A DNA stretch of 64,000 nucleotides from JAAYBQ01 sp035403465 (GTDB lineage: Bacteria; Spirochaetota; UBA4802; UBA5550): positions 62,001 through 126,000 of the forward strand of contig DAONFG010000002.1 in assembly GCA_035403465.1 (NCBI GenBank), read 5' to 3'. The notes under the pieces are model-generated. The model had not been told where the DNA came from and did not search any database. It saw nothing but the letters and a program-made list of their open reading frames with translations. Every line of letters starts with the position of its first letter. Position 1 is the first letter of the stretch. A program made the position numbers and the translations under genes. Below, in pieces: positions 43,885-53,967 of the stretch.

Positions 43885-45252
43885 ATGAATGAACTTTTAA
43901 GAAACATACCCCAGGTGGAAAAACTGCTCCAGGATGATGAAATCGCGGCATTTATTCCTGAAATCGGCAGGTCGAATGTAACCGCTCTTACCAGGAGATG
44001 CACCGAGAAGTACAGGACTGATTTACTTGCAGGCGCCGCTGCAGACGCAGGCACCCTTAAATCCATGATACTTGAAGCGTGCATCCGGAAGAGGAAAGAA
44101 AAAATTCAACGCGTCATCAACTGCACCGGTGTGGTGATTCACACAAACCTTGGACGCGCTCCCCTGGGCGAGGATATTTTCACAAAGCTGAAAGATGAAA
44201 TATCAGGCTACTGCAACCTTGAGTTCAGCATACCTGAAAAGAAACGGGGCAAACGCGGCGGATTTGCAGAGGAGATGATCTGCACTCTTACCGGTGGCGG
44301 GGATGCTCTTATTGTAAACAACAATGCTTCAAGCGTGTTCCTTATACTCAAAGAGTTCGCCGAAGGTAAAGAGGCCATTGTATCAAGGGGTGAGCTGATC
44401 CAGATCGGCGGCGGATTCAGGATACCTGACATCATGGCGCAGAGCGGCGCAAAACTTGTCGAAGTCGGGACAACTAACATCACAACAATAGACGATTACG
44501 CGGGGAACATAACCGGAAACACGGGTATGCTCTTCTCCGCGCACACATCAAATTTTAAAATTAAGGGATTCACCGAATCACCTTCTCTGAAGGAACTTGC
44601 CTCCCTCAAGAATGAGAATGTAATTTTTGTGCGGGACCTGGGGAGCGGCAACCTGACCGAAACCCCTATCCGTAGTTTCGAGCAGACAGTGTACAGCGAA
44701 CTTATCCAGGGACCTGACCTTGTATGCTTCAGCGGCGACAAGCTTTTAGGCGGTTGCCAGGCAGGAATCATCACCGGACGCAAAGACCTTATTGCACGAC
44801 TGAGGAAGAATCCTCTTATGCGCATGTTGCGCGTTGACAAGATCACGTATATGATCCTGCAGGAAGTTTTACTGAAGTATGTGAACTCGGCGGAAGATAC
44901 TATTGAACTTCGCAGTATGATCATGCGCAAACACGATGAAGTGTCTCACCTTGTGACACGGTTTATAAGGATGTGCGGACCCGCTAAAGATATACTGAAC
45001 AAGATAAAAGTGCGCGGTACTTTCGGGGGAGGATCAATGCCGGGGAAGATGATAGAAAGCTGGGGGATCGAGGTGAATGTTCCCGGCATGTCGCCAGACG
45101 CGGTTTATGATTATTTTCTTTCATGCACACCACCTGTAACCGGCGTTGTCCAGGAGGGAAATTTTATACTGAATTTCCTTACGGTGTTTGAGAGGGATCT
45201 GAAGGAGTTGGCGGGTGCAGTAAAGATGTTGGCCGGGGAAACAGGAAAATAA
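43885..45252 (+). CDS. selA: Selenocysteine synthase (L-seryl-tRNA(Sec) selenium transferase)
   Basis: Converts seryl-tRNA(Sec) to selenocysteyl-tRNA(Sec) with selenophosphate. The 455-residue PLP enzyme has VINCTGVVIHTNLGRAPLGE, ALIVNNNASSVFLILKEF, REL-type strands, and the PLP lysine in CFSGDKLLGGCQAGII. Length is normal. selB follows 87 bases later. The tRNA-Sec gene (selC) and selD are not in the window. A typical GAxxxxG upstream of ATG was not seen. Confidence 0.93.
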   Translation: MNELLRNIPQVEKLLQDDEIAAFIPEIGRSNVTALTRRCTEKYRTDLLAGAAADAGTLKSMILEACIRKRKEKIQRVINCTGVVIHTNLGRAPLGEDIFTKLKDEISGYCNLEFSIPEKKRGKRGGFAEEMICTLTGGGDALIVNNNASSVFLILKEFAEGKEAIVSRGELIQIGGGFRIPDIMAQSGAKLVEVGTTNITTIDDYAGNITGNTGMLFSAHTSNFKIKGFTESPSLKELASLKNENVIFVRDLGSGNLTETPIRSFEQTVYSELIQGPDLVCFSGDKLLGGCQAGIITGRKDLIARLRKNPLMRMLRVDKITYMILQEVLLKYVNSAEDTIELRSMIMRKHDEVSHLVTRFIRMCGPAKDILNKIKVRGTFGGGSMPGKMIESWGIEVNVPGMSPDAVYDYFLSCTPPVTGVVQEGNFILNFLTVFERDLKELAGAVKMLAGETGK

Positions 45253-45338
45253 TATGCATCTGGAAAAGATGTATTGATTCATTTCTAAGCATACTCACTA
45301 CTACGCGTAATTACATAAAACAGACAAAGGAAAACTGA

Positions 45339-47162
45339 ATGTATATAGTCGGAACATCAGGTCACATTGACCACGGCAAGACCTCACTTATCAGGGCACT
45401 GACAGGTATTGACTGCGACAGGCTGCCGGAAGAGAAAGAACGCGAGATGACAATCGACATCGGTTTCGCGAGCATTGACTACCCCAGATTCGGGACAGTG
45501 AGCATTGTTGACGTACCAGGTCACGAAAGGTTTATACGCAACATGGTTGCAGGCGCATGGGGCGTTGACATAGCGATGCTTGTCATAGCACTCGATGACG
45601 GCTGGATGCTCCAGACCGAGGACCATTTCAGGGTGCTGCAGCTCCTGGGAATCGAACGCATTATCGTTGTCATCAACAAGTCTGATCTTGGCGACGACGA
45701 GATGATAAGCATAGTGACAGATGACGTTAAGGAGAAACTTGCAGGTACAAGATACGAAGGCTCGGATATTAAGCCTGTTTCGGCAAAAACAGGCCAGGGA
45801 ATCGCGGAACTGAGGGATCTGGTGCTGGAAAATCTTAAAAAACTCGCGAAGGCTGCTGATACTGAAAAACCTTACATGTACGTGGACAGGGTGTTTTCAC
45901 CGCGTGGAGTTGGTACTGTTGTAACCGGTACCCTGAAGAACGGCATATTCAGGGATAACGAAAACGTCACCGTTCTGCCTGCTTCAAAAGAAGTGAAGAT
46001 CAAAAAGATCGAGAGCCACTACAAGGAACTCCAGGAGGGTGTGCCCTCACAGCGTACCGCCCTGAACCTTGGCGGAATTGCAATGGAGGAGCTGCGCAGG
46101 GGGAACATTATCTGCCGCAGCAACTTTTTTACAGCCACAGACGATGTTATTGCCATTGCAAAACTCCTTGGCGGCAAAAAAAAGGTTAAGAACAATACGC
46201 ATATCGAACTCCTCACCGGAACAGATTCAATTACCGGAAAGCTCATCCTGCTGAACGAAAACGACACACTGCAGGGCGAAACCCTTGTGCGCATCAGATT
46301 TGATGAAAGAAACTATTTCTATCCCGGTCAGCCCTTTGTCCTGGCGAATCCCGGAGGCTACAGGATAATCGGCGGCGGCCGTATTGTTATTCCCCGCTTT
46401 GATCCCCATAGCCACCGGAAAGGGCTGAAGTCGCTTGCAGCGGGCATGGACATAAAGACACGCGAGGATTTTATCGCGCTGAACATCGCGGTAAACGGCT
46501 GGATGCTGCGTGAAAATATTCATGCATTTCTTCCCGCGAGCAAACGTGCTGCTGAAAAGATACTTACCGACCTGGAACAGTCGGGCAGCATTCTTTCCCG
46601 CAATGACTATGTTATATGGAATGACTGGTACACTGAATCAAAGACTTCGGTCAGGCGCGCGGTGAATTCACTGCTCGGCCCCAACATGAAAGAGATTTCG
46701 GACAGGTCCGGCGTGGCAATGGAGATCTGCGCAATCTTGATGAAAGAGATACAAAAAGATGATGTCCTGCTGGAGAAAGACGGGCGCTTCTTCACGAAAG
46801 ATTCGGTCACAGAGGATACGCTCACAGCTGCAAAAAAAAAGGTGCTGGATGAACTCAAACTGCAGGCAGGTGACGGTATAGAACTGGAGCGTGTAACCGA
46901 TGACATAAAGAAAAAGGATATACGCGATCTTGTAAAGCTGGGCTTTCTTGTAAGCCTTGACGGTAATATCATCTACCATAAACAGGTTTATGATGAGATG
47001 ATTAATAAAATTCTTGAACTCTTCAGCACCCGGGACAAAATTACAGTTCCGGAAGCCAAGGATGCGGTAGGTCTTTCACGAAAGTATATACTGCCCCTCC
47101 TGAACAGGATTGAAAATGACGGGCTGATCAAACGCCTTGGCGACTTCAGGGTGAAGGCCTGA
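45339..47162 (+). CDS. selB: Selenocysteine-specific elongation factor SelB
   Basis: GTPase that delivers Sec-tRNA to UGA codons with a SECIS element. The 607-residue protein starts MYIVGTSGHIDHGKTSLIRAL, then VDVPGHERFIRNMVAG and VVINKSDLGD, followed by EF-Tu-like domains 2 and 3 and C-terminal winged-helix repeats (MLRENIHAFLPASKRAAEKIL, YILPLLNRIENDGLIKRLGDF) that bind SECIS. AAAGGAAAAC precedes the ATG. coaX starts three bases after its stop. Confidence 0.95.
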   Translation: MYIVGTSGHIDHGKTSLIRALTGIDCDRLPEEKEREMTIDIGFASIDYPRFGTVSIVDVPGHERFIRNMVAGAWGVDIAMLVIALDDGWMLQTEDHFRVLQLLGIERIIVVINKSDLGDDEMISIVTDDVKEKLAGTRYEGSDIKPVSAKTGQGIAELRDLVLENLKKLAKAADTEKPYMYVDRVFSPRGVGTVVTGTLKNGIFRDNENVTVLPASKEVKIKKIESHYKELQEGVPSQRTALNLGGIAMEELRRGNIICRSNFFTATDDVIAIAKLLGGKKKVKNNTHIELLTGTDSITGKLILLNENDTLQGETLVRIRFDERNYFYPGQPFVLANPGGYRIIGGGRIVIPRFDPHSHRKGLKSLAAGMDIKTREDFIALNIAVNGWMLRENIHAFLPASKRAAEKILTDLEQSGSILSRNDYVIWNDWYTESKTSVRRAVNSLLGPNMKEISDRSGVAMEICAILMKEIQKDDVLLEKDGRFFTKDSVTEDTLTAAKKKVLDELKLQAGDGIELERVTDDIKKKDIRDLVKLGFLVSLDGNIIYHKQVYDEMINKILELFSTRDKITVPEAKDAVGLSRKYILPLLNRIENDGLIKRLGDFRVKA

Positions 47163-47164
47163 AC

Positions 47165-47947
47165 ATGTTCATAGGATTTGATGTCGGCAACACCACAACG
47201 ATGCTCGGCCTTTACGACGACGAGTCTGTCATCCCTGAAAAAACATGCAGGTTCAGGACAGAGAAGCGCGGGGATGAATCAAGGCTTGCAGAAAATATTA
47301 TTAAATCCCTTAAGAGCCTGGGTGACTTCGAAAAAATTTCCGCTGATATCACTGATGCCGCATTCTCAAGCGTCGTACCCGAGGTGAGCAGTCTCTATCA
47401 TAAAGCTGTAAAAAAACTTTTCGGCATTGACATATTTGAAATTAAATACGATTCAAAATTCGCCATCGGAATAAATTATAAAGATAAAACAAAAGTCGGC
47501 ATAGACCGCATAGTAAATACCGAGGCCGCTTTCAGGGAACACGGTGCAGGCTGTGTCGTGATAGACATCGGTACAGCCGCGACATATGATGTGTTAAACC
47601 AGGACGGAATGTTCGACGGCGGGCTTATCGCGCCCGGCATAGGCACAACAATAAGGGCCCTGGCTGACGCGGCATCCAACCTGCCCGAGATTGTTTTTGA
47701 AAAACCCGAAGAACTGGTTGCAAGGGATACTGTCAACGCAATCAAGTCCGGTTTTTATTACGGCTGGATTTCCATGATTGAAGGCGTCGTGTCAAGGGTG
47801 GAAAAATTTTACGGAAAAAAGTTCAAGGTGATCCTTACGGGAGGCTTTGCCGACCGTGTCATGCAGGACCTTGAAATAGACGCTGTTTATGATCCTGTTC
47901 TTACCATGAAAGGGATCAGGTATATTTATAACAACAACATGAAGTAA
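47165..47947 (+). CDS. coaX: Type III pantothenate kinase
   Basis: First step of coenzyme A synthesis, ATP plus pantothenate. The 260-residue protein has the CoaX pattern MFIGFDVGNTTTMLGLYD, KTKVGIDRIVNTEAAF, CVVIDIGTAATYDVL, GGLIAPGIGTTIRALADA and LTGGFADRV. It is in the same transcript as selB, three bases behind it; the functional link is unclear. Confidence 0.93.
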   Translation: MFIGFDVGNTTTMLGLYDDESVIPEKTCRFRTEKRGDESRLAENIIKSLKSLGDFEKISADITDAAFSSVVPEVSSLYHKAVKKLFGIDIFEIKYDSKFAIGINYKDKTKVGIDRIVNTEAAFREHGAGCVVIDIGTAATYDVLNQDGMFDGGLIAPGIGTTIRALADAASNLPEIVFEKPEELVARDTVNAIKSGFYYGWISMIEGVVSRVEKFYGKKFKVILTGGFADRVMQDLEIDAVYDPVLTMKGIRYIYNNNMK

Positions 47948-48034
47948 ATTAATCCTTGATTTAGTTACAGAAATCTGTATATTGCATACACCGGAATATA
48001 GAGGCCGGATATTTTCACGGGACAGGAAAAAATC

Positions 48035-48439
48035 ATGGAAAAACCATATATATATTTTAAATTTCTCGGGATACATTCATTTATAAACACCCTGGTTGAT
48101 TCAAATACTGAGCACAGGATATTTGATGAGAATTATGATGAACTTTTTGCACGGCATGAAGGGATTCTGAACCCGGGAGACAGCATGAGGACAGGCATCC
48201 TCCTGAAGGACGGCCACAGCGTTTTCTTTACTGAACTCGGAATAAGAATCACTAAAAGTTATAATTCATATTTTGTGTTTATTTTTGATCATCACCCCAC
48301 AGCCGCTGATCTTGATATAATTGTTGACGACCTTGAAGCTCTGGTTAACGCCAACCTTGAAAGCCTTGACCTCTCGGAGGTTAAAGACCGGCTGACATCA
48401 ACCCTGAACAGCACGAAGGACGGTCATTTGATTAATTAG
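48035..48439 (+). CDS. Conserved-looking protein of unknown function (134 aa)
   Basis: A soluble alpha/beta protein: PYIYFKFLGIHSFINTLVD, HRIFDENYDELFARHEGI, and a helical acidic end (HHPTAADLDIIVDDLEALVNANLESLDLSEV). GGGACAGGAAAAAATC precedes ATG. No family is recognised. It lies between coaX and the PAP2 gene, in the same direction. Confidence 0.55.
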   Translation: MEKPYIYFKFLGIHSFINTLVDSNTEHRIFDENYDELFARHEGILNPGDSMRTGILLKDGHSVFFTELGIRITKSYNSYFVFIFDHHPTAADLDIIVDDLEALVNANLESLDLSEVKDRLTSTLNSTKDGHLIN

Positions 48440-48552
48440 ACAGCAGCCGTAAACATCCGGAGAAGGAACCTGTTAAAATAAGCAAATTCCGAAATCTTAT
48501 AATCCTGCCATGCAGATTTAAATTTACATAAAATGTTTTCTCCAGGATTAAA

Positions 48553-49167
48553 ATGACTTTATTTACCGATGTTGACAAAACTCTTTTCACACTGATAAAC
48601 ACGGGGTGGAGTAATTCTGCTTTCGATATTTTCATGCCCCTGATATCTCACCTTGCTGATCCCGTAACCATATGGCTGTGGATTCCACTTCTCGGTCTTC
48701 TTGCATACCGGAAGTTTCCCGGTTTGAACATGCACTGTTCTAATACTGGCGATCCCGCTGCGGCTGTACTACCCATGAGATATTTATTTTCCTGCCTCAA
48801 CATGGCACTGATTTACGTTGTGAATGCGGGAATATATCAATTGCTGAAACACCTTGTACACCGCCCGCGGCCGTTTGTCATTCAGGATGCTGTCGTCCGT
48901 GCGCAGCTGGCAGATATGCAGTTCTTTTCTTCATTCCCGTCCGGGCATGCGGCTAATGCATTTATGATCGCAGTAATTCTCTCTGCGATATATACTAAAA
49001 AAAGACCGGTTTTTTATTTTACAGCTTTCCTTGTTGCGCTGAGCAGGATTTACCTCGGAGTGCATTATCCCCTGGATGTCATTGCCGGCGCCCTGCTGGG
49101 TCTATCTTTGACATGGTTAATTCTCCGTCTCCGGCCAATAAATGATGTATTTTCTGCCGGCATTTAG
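48553..49167 (+). CDS. PAP2-family membrane phosphatase
   Basis: Membrane phosphatase for lipid phosphates such as undecaprenyl pyrophosphate or phosphatidate. The 204-residue protein has the three PAP2 motifs KHLVHRPRPF, SFPSGHAANAF, SRIYLGVHYPLDVIAG, and about five membrane segments. All catalytic residues (K-R-P; S-G-H; R-H-D) are present. The target lipid is not predicted. Confidence 0.9.
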   Translation: MTLFTDVDKTLFTLINTGWSNSAFDIFMPLISHLADPVTIWLWIPLLGLLAYRKFPGLNMHCSNTGDPAAAVLPMRYLFSCLNMALIYVVNAGIYQLLKHLVHRPRPFVIQDAVVRAQLADMQFFSSFPSGHAANAFMIAVILSAIYTKKRPVFYFTAFLVALSRIYLGVHYPLDVIAGALLGLSLTWLILRLRPINDVFSAGI

Positions 49168-49224
49168 CCTCTCCCCGGATCATTCAATTCAGATTATAAT
49201 CATAAACCTGCTTAACATTATGCC

Positions 49225-49254
49225 TTGACATAAAACGCTTATGCCCTGTATTTT
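49225..49254 (+). promoter_or_regulatory. Sigma-70-type promoter before the heme operon
   Basis: TTGACA at 49225 and TATTTT at 49249 with an 18-base spacer, about 20 bases before the hemC ATG. The -10 box is imperfect. Confidence 0.5.
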
Positions 49255-49274
49255 TGTGTCATTACAGGATTTAT

Positions 49275-50195
49275 ATGCAGGGACAGATGAAAAAAAAGAT
49301 AAGGATAGGAACAAGGGGGAGTGAACTCGCACTCTGGCAGGCAAAACACGTTGCCGGCCTCATCGGGATTGATAAAACCGAACTTGTTATAATAAAAACC
49401 GAGGGTGACAGGATACAAAATGTTTCCTTTGTAAAGATGGAGGGGAAGGGCTTTTTTACCAAAGAAATCGAAGAGGCGCTTCTACAGAACAGGATTGACC
49501 TTGCTGTGCATTCCCTGAAGGACCTCCCCACGGAGGATGTAAAAGGACTGAAAGTAGCGGCTGTGCCTGAACGGGCCGATTCCCGCGACATGCTGATCAT
49601 GCATGACGATGTGTATAAAGAGCGGGGCAAGTTACACGTGAGGGAAGGAGCACTCATAGGGACAAGCTCGATGCGCCGTATGGCACAGCTCCGGAGCCTT
49701 GACAATTCAATCCGTGTTGAAGCCCTCCGCGGCAACGTCAACACGAGACTCAGGAAACTTAAAGATCGCGATTACGATGCAATAGTTATGGCAAAAGCCG
49801 GCGTAGAGAGGATCGGCCTTGACATAAGCGCCTTCAGGACACAGGTTCTTGAGCCGGAGATTTTTCTTCCCGCGCCCGCTCAGGGAGCACTTGGAATCCA
49901 GGTAAGGGAGGACGATTCCTTCACCCTCTCTGTTGTCCGGGAACTCACTGACACATTAACTGAAACAACAGTACGTGCGGAGAGATCATTCCTCCGGGCT
50001 TTCGGCGGCGGGTGCCATGTTCCCCTTGGCGCGCTTGCGTCAATAGAGAATGGAATTATCACGCTGCGGGGAATTGTTGCCTCGCCTGACGGCACCTTCA
50101 CTGCGAGCGGTACAGTAACCGGCTCTGACCCTGAAACGGTCGGCATGCAGCTTGCGAAGATTATTAAAGCTAAGGGAGCGGATAAATATATATGA
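49275..50195 (+). CDS. hemC: Porphobilinogen deaminase
   Basis: Assembles four porphobilinogens into hydroxymethylbilane. The protein (about 306 residues) has KIRIGTRGSELALWQAKHVA, VHSLKDLPTE, GTSSMRRMAQLRSL, LPAPAQGALGIQVRED, and the cofactor cysteine in FGGGCHVPLGA. The ATG at 49275 follows CAGGA; another ATG at 49287 is also possible and both fit the family. hemC overlaps cobA/hemD by four bases. Part of a four-gene tetrapyrrole operon. Confidence 0.95.
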   Translation: MQGQMKKKIRIGTRGSELALWQAKHVAGLIGIDKTELVIIKTEGDRIQNVSFVKMEGKGFFTKEIEEALLQNRIDLAVHSLKDLPTEDVKGLKVAAVPERADSRDMLIMHDDVYKERGKLHVREGALIGTSSMRRMAQLRSLDNSIRVEALRGNVNTRLRKLKDRDYDAIVMAKAGVERIGLDISAFRTQVLEPEIFLPAPAQGALGIQVREDDSFTLSVVRELTDTLTETTVRAERSFLRAFGGGCHVPLGALASIENGIITLRGIVASPDGTFTASGTVTGSDPETVGMQLAKIIKAKGADKYI

Positions 50196-51688
50196 CAACT
50201 GGAATTGTTTACCTCGTAGGAGCCGGGCCAGGTGACCCGGAACTTATTTCAGTCAAGGGACAAAGGGTCCTCGCAGAGGCTGATTGTGTTATATACGATT
50301 ACCTCGCGGACAAAAGCCTTGTACAGAACCTTAAATGTGAACTTATTTATGTCGGGAAACAGGGGAGCAGTCACACGCTTAAACAGGATGATATAAGTGA
50401 ACTGGTTGCAGCCAAAGCGCTTGAAGGTAAAAAAGTTGTGCGGCTTAAGGGCGGTGATCCGTTCATTTTCGGGCGCGGCGGCGAAGAGGCAGAGCTTTTA
50501 GTAGAGAAAAATGTGCCGTTCGAAATAGTACCCGGCGTATCCTCATTCTATTCCGCACCTGCATACGCGGGGATCCCCCTGACACACAGGGATTTCTCCA
50601 ACGCATTCGAGGTAATCAGCGGCCACAGGCGTTCAGACGCGGATGACACTGAAGATGTGAATTTCCCTGATTATAATCCTGAGAAGACGTTTGCCTTCCT
50701 CATGGGGATGAAAAATCTTGCACACATCAGCAGTAAACTGATAAGCGAAAAAAAATTCCCCGCTGACACACCGGTCGGCATTGTTACATGGGGAACCAAA
50801 CCTGAGCAGCGCGTTGTAACAGCTCCGCTCAACGGAATCGCCGATGCCGTTGATAAGGCAGGTCTGAAACCTCCTGCTATAATAATTATGGGCAGAGTTG
50901 TATCCCTCAGGGAGAAGCTTCGATGGTTTGACAAGCAGCCGCTGTTCGGAAAAAAAATAGTTGTTACACGCACACGCGGGCAGGCATCGAAGCTCACCGG
51001 CATGCTGGTACCCATGGGAGCCCGGGTGATTGAGTTCCCTACAATTGAAATTAAAAAGCTCGGTAACGCGGGCAAACTCTTTGATGCCATAAGCGCCATG
51101 AGTAAATACGACTGGATTGTCTTCACCTCGCAGAACGCCGTGAATATATTTTTTGACGAGGTGTTTGAGTCCGGAAAGGATGTGCGTATATTCGGTAAAA
51201 TTAAAATCGCGGCAATAGGCAAAGCTTCTGCTGACGAGCTGAAAAAGTACGGGCTTACTGCTGACCTTGTTCCGCCCCAGTTTGTGGCTGAATCGCTCCT
51301 GGAGGAGATGGGTAAACAAAATCTGTCAGGAAGAAAAATACTACTTCCGTGCTCTGCCGACGCCCGTCCCGTACTTTCAGAGGGCCTGAAAGCGCTTGGT
51401 GCAGATGTGAACAGGATCCACATATACAGTGCCGTAAAACCTGAAGAGATCGATGCTGATATACTCGAACAGGTGAAGCAGGCGGACATTATCACTTTTA
51501 CAAGTTCATCCACTGTAACTAACTTTTTCGACATAGTAAAACCTGGAGACCAGGTGCTTGCAAGCATAGGCCCGGTCACATCAAAGACTCTTGAGGAACA
51601 TGGTGTCAAACCGCAGATAGTTGCGTCGGAATACACGATCGCGGGGCTTGTCCAGGCGATGGTTGAATATTATTCAAGGGGGAACTGA
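50192..51688 (+). CDS. Uroporphyrinogen-III methyltransferase/uroporphyrinogen-III synthase fusion
   Basis: The 498-residue protein joins two enzymes. Residues 1-245 are CobA/SUMT: IVYLVGAGPGDPELISVKG, VRLKGGDPFIFGRGGEEAE, VVPG-type loops and ITHRDFS-like text, which methylates uroporphyrinogen III toward siroheme and B12. Residues 250-498 are HemD: KIVVTRTRGQASKLTG, IEFPTIEIKKL, VFTSQNAVNIFF and DIITFTSSSTVTNFF, closing the ring from hydroxymethylbilane. The order hemC-cobA/hemD-hemB-hemL is one operon. Confidence 0.92.
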   Translation: MTTGIVYLVGAGPGDPELISVKGQRVLAEADCVIYDYLADKSLVQNLKCELIYVGKQGSSHTLKQDDISELVAAKALEGKKVVRLKGGDPFIFGRGGEEAELLVEKNVPFEIVPGVSSFYSAPAYAGIPLTHRDFSNAFEVISGHRRSDADDTEDVNFPDYNPEKTFAFLMGMKNLAHISSKLISEKKFPADTPVGIVTWGTKPEQRVVTAPLNGIADAVDKAGLKPPAIIIMGRVVSLREKLRWFDKQPLFGKKIVVTRTRGQASKLTGMLVPMGARVIEFPTIEIKKLGNAGKLFDAISAMSKYDWIVFTSQNAVNIFFDEVFESGKDVRIFGKIKIAAIGKASADELKKYGLTADLVPPQFVAESLLEEMGKQNLSGRKILLPCSADARPVLSEGLKALGADVNRIHIYSAVKPEEIDADILEQVKQADIITFTSSSTVTNFFDIVKPGDQVLASIGPVTSKTLEEHGVKPQIVASEYTIAGLVQAMVEYYSRGN

Positions 51689-51689
51689 A

Positions 51690-52658
51690 ATGACATACAG
51701 GTCAAGGCGACTCCGCTCCGGGGAGATAATGAGGGGACTTGCAGCAGAAACAAGGCCCGACACAAATAAACTGATCATGCCCTACTTCGTGAAGGAGGGT
51801 GACGGGCAGCGTGAGGAGATCAGTTCCATGCCCGGGATCGACCGTGTAAGCATTGACACCCTGCTGCATGACATCGAACGCGACATGAAACTCGGCGTGA
51901 AGTCAATACTTCTTTTCGGCATACCAGACGAGAAGGATACAGTGGGTTCAGGGGCTTATTCAGAATCGGGGATCGTGCAGAAAGCAGTCCGCAAAATCAA
52001 ACGTGAATTCGGCGACTCGCTACTTGTTGTAACAGACGTCTGCCTGTGCGAGTACACAGACCACGGCCACTGCGGCATAGTAAGCAACGGCCAGGTGCTG
52101 AACGATCCCACACTCGAACTGCTTTCCAGAACAGCGGTAAGCCATGCAGAAGCAGGAGCCGATATAGTCGCACCATCAGACATGATGGACTTCCGCGTTG
52201 CCGCAATACGCGACGCGCTCGACAGCCGCGGATTTGACAATACCTCGATCATGGCATACTCCGCCAAGTTCTGTTCCGGATTTTACGGCCCGTTTAGGGA
52301 GGCTGCCGGGAGCGCGCCGCAGTTCGGAGACAGGCGCAGCTACCAGATGGATTTCAGGAACGCACGCGAGGCTGAAAAAGAAATAATGACAGATATTGAC
52401 GAGGGAGCAGATATTGTAATGGTGAAACCCGCTCTCTCTTACATGGATATAATTTACAGGGCGCGGCAGGTATCGCTGCTGCCTTTGTGTGTCTACAACG
52501 TTAGCGGAGAATACTCAATGGTTAAGGCCGCAGCGGTAAACGGCTGGATTGACGAGCAGCGTGTAGTGACGGAGATAATGACATCGTTCTTCCGCGCAGG
52601 CGCAGACATGGTGATCTCTTACCATACAACAGACATACTGAAGAATAAATGGTTTTAA
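51690..52658 (+). CDS. hemB: Porphobilinogen synthase (delta-aminolevulinate dehydratase)
   Basis: Condenses two 5-aminolevulinates into porphobilinogen. The 322-residue protein starts YRSRRLRSGEIMRGLAAET and has PYFVKEGDG, the zinc-binding DVCLCEYTDHGHCGI, the substrate lysine region IMAYSAKFCSGFYGPF, YQMDFRNAREA, and MVKPALSYMDII with the second lysine. A zinc-type active site is inferred from the three cysteines. The ATG at 51690 is chosen; longer in-frame text overlaps the previous gene. Confidence 0.96.
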   Translation: MTYRSRRLRSGEIMRGLAAETRPDTNKLIMPYFVKEGDGQREEISSMPGIDRVSIDTLLHDIERDMKLGVKSILLFGIPDEKDTVGSGAYSESGIVQKAVRKIKREFGDSLLVVTDVCLCEYTDHGHCGIVSNGQVLNDPTLELLSRTAVSHAEAGADIVAPSDMMDFRVAAIRDALDSRGFDNTSIMAYSAKFCSGFYGPFREAAGSAPQFGDRRSYQMDFRNAREAEKEIMTDIDEGADIVMVKPALSYMDIIYRARQVSLLPLCVYNVSGEYSMVKAAAVNGWIDEQRVVTEIMTSFFRAGADMVISYHTTDILKNKWF

Positions 52659-52669
52659 GGAAACAACCA

Positions 52670-53959
52670 ATGAACACATCAAAATCCGAAACTCTATTCA
52701 AGCGTGCTCAGGAACTCCTCCCGGGCGGGGTAGACTCACCTGTACGCGCATTCAAGTCTGTGGGCGGAATCCCGCGCTTCATCAGGGAGGGCAAGGGAAG
52801 CCGTTTCACAGATGAGGACGGCAACACTTTCATAGACTACTGCATGTCATGGGGACCGCTTATCCTTGGCCACGCCGATGATTCGGTAGTGGAGGCTGTG
52901 CGGGAGACAGCACTAAAAGGTACAAGTTTCGGGACACCCCACAGGTTCGAGGTTGAACTTGCGGAGAGGGTAATCAACGCGGTCCCCTCAATAGAAAAAG
53001 TACGCTTTGTCTGCTCCGGCACCGAAGCTGTCATGAGCGCAATAAGGCTGGCCCGGGGATTTACAGGCCGTGACAAAATCGTAAAGCTTGACGGCTGCTA
53101 CCACGGACACGCTGATTTCATGCTCGTTGCCGCAGGTTCGGGACTTGCAACTTTCGGTACACCTGATTCCGCAGGTGTAACAAGGGGGAATGCACAGGAT
53201 ACACTGGTCGTCCCCTACAATGACCTTTCCAGTCTTGAAGCGCTTCTTGCGAAAGAGGGAAAAAACGTCGCAGCAGTTATACTTGAACCGGTTCCATGCA
53301 ACTACGGGCTCATACTCCCCGCGGAAGGATACCTCAAGGGTGCCAGGGAACTCTGCACAAAATACGGCGCGCTCCTCATCTTTGACGAGGTAATAACAGG
53401 ATTCAGGCTTGCACCGGGCGGTGCGCAGGAATACTACGGCGTGACACCGGACCTTACAACCCTGGGCAAGATCATCGGCGGAGGTCTTCCCGTGGGCGCA
53501 TACGGCGGCCGAAAAGATATAATGGCAAAAATTTCACCCGAAGGCCCGGTATACCAGGCAGGGACACTATCCGGCAATCCCCTTGCAATGGCTGCGGGTA
53601 TTGCAATGCTGAAGAGTACTGGCAGCGCCGGTTTTTATTCGTCGCTTAAAAGTAAAGGTGACAAGTTCAGCGCGCTCATGAAACCCCTGCTGGAAAAATA
53701 TAAAGGCAGGCTGCTCTTTGACAGTATAGAGTCTATATTCTGTTTCTATTTTACTGACCAGAAAAAAATTAGCACAGTTGCCGATGTGCGCAAGTGCGAC
53801 ATGAAGCTGTTCGCATCATTTCATGGGTCGATGTTGAAGAGGGGAATTTATCTTTCACCATCCGGCTACGAAGTGGGATTCTTATCGTCAGCACATTCAA
53901 ATGATGATATTGAAAAGACAGCGTCAGCAGTTGCAGAGTCGCTCGAGGAGATTATGTAA
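52670..53959 (+). CDS. hemL: Glutamate-1-semialdehyde 2,1-aminomutase
   Basis: Makes 5-aminolevulinate from glutamate-1-semialdehyde (C5 pathway). The 429-residue protein starts MNTSKSETLFKRAQELLPGGVDSPVRAF and has DEVITGFRLAPGGAQEYYG, LTTLGKIIGGGLPVGAYGG (PLP lysine), and AGTLSGNPLAMAAGIAML. AAGG precedes the ATG. hemA is not adjacent here. Terminator follows. Confidence 0.95.
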   Translation: MNTSKSETLFKRAQELLPGGVDSPVRAFKSVGGIPRFIREGKGSRFTDEDGNTFIDYCMSWGPLILGHADDSVVEAVRETALKGTSFGTPHRFEVELAERVINAVPSIEKVRFVCSGTEAVMSAIRLARGFTGRDKIVKLDGCYHGHADFMLVAAGSGLATFGTPDSAGVTRGNAQDTLVVPYNDLSSLEALLAKEGKNVAAVILEPVPCNYGLILPAEGYLKGARELCTKYGALLIFDEVITGFRLAPGGAQEYYGVTPDLTTLGKIIGGGLPVGAYGGRKDIMAKISPEGPVYQAGTLSGNPLAMAAGIAMLKSTGSAGFYSSLKSKGDKFSALMKPLLEKYKGRLLFDSIESIFCFYFTDQKKISTVADVRKCDMKLFASFHGSMLKRGIYLSPSGYEVGFLSSAHSNDDIEKTASAVAESLEEIM

Positions 53960-53967
53960 TAAAACTT

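Noticed and set aside
50633..51319. 228-codon minus-strand ORF inside cobA/hemD
   Set aside because: Antisense shadow of a well-supported fusion gene.
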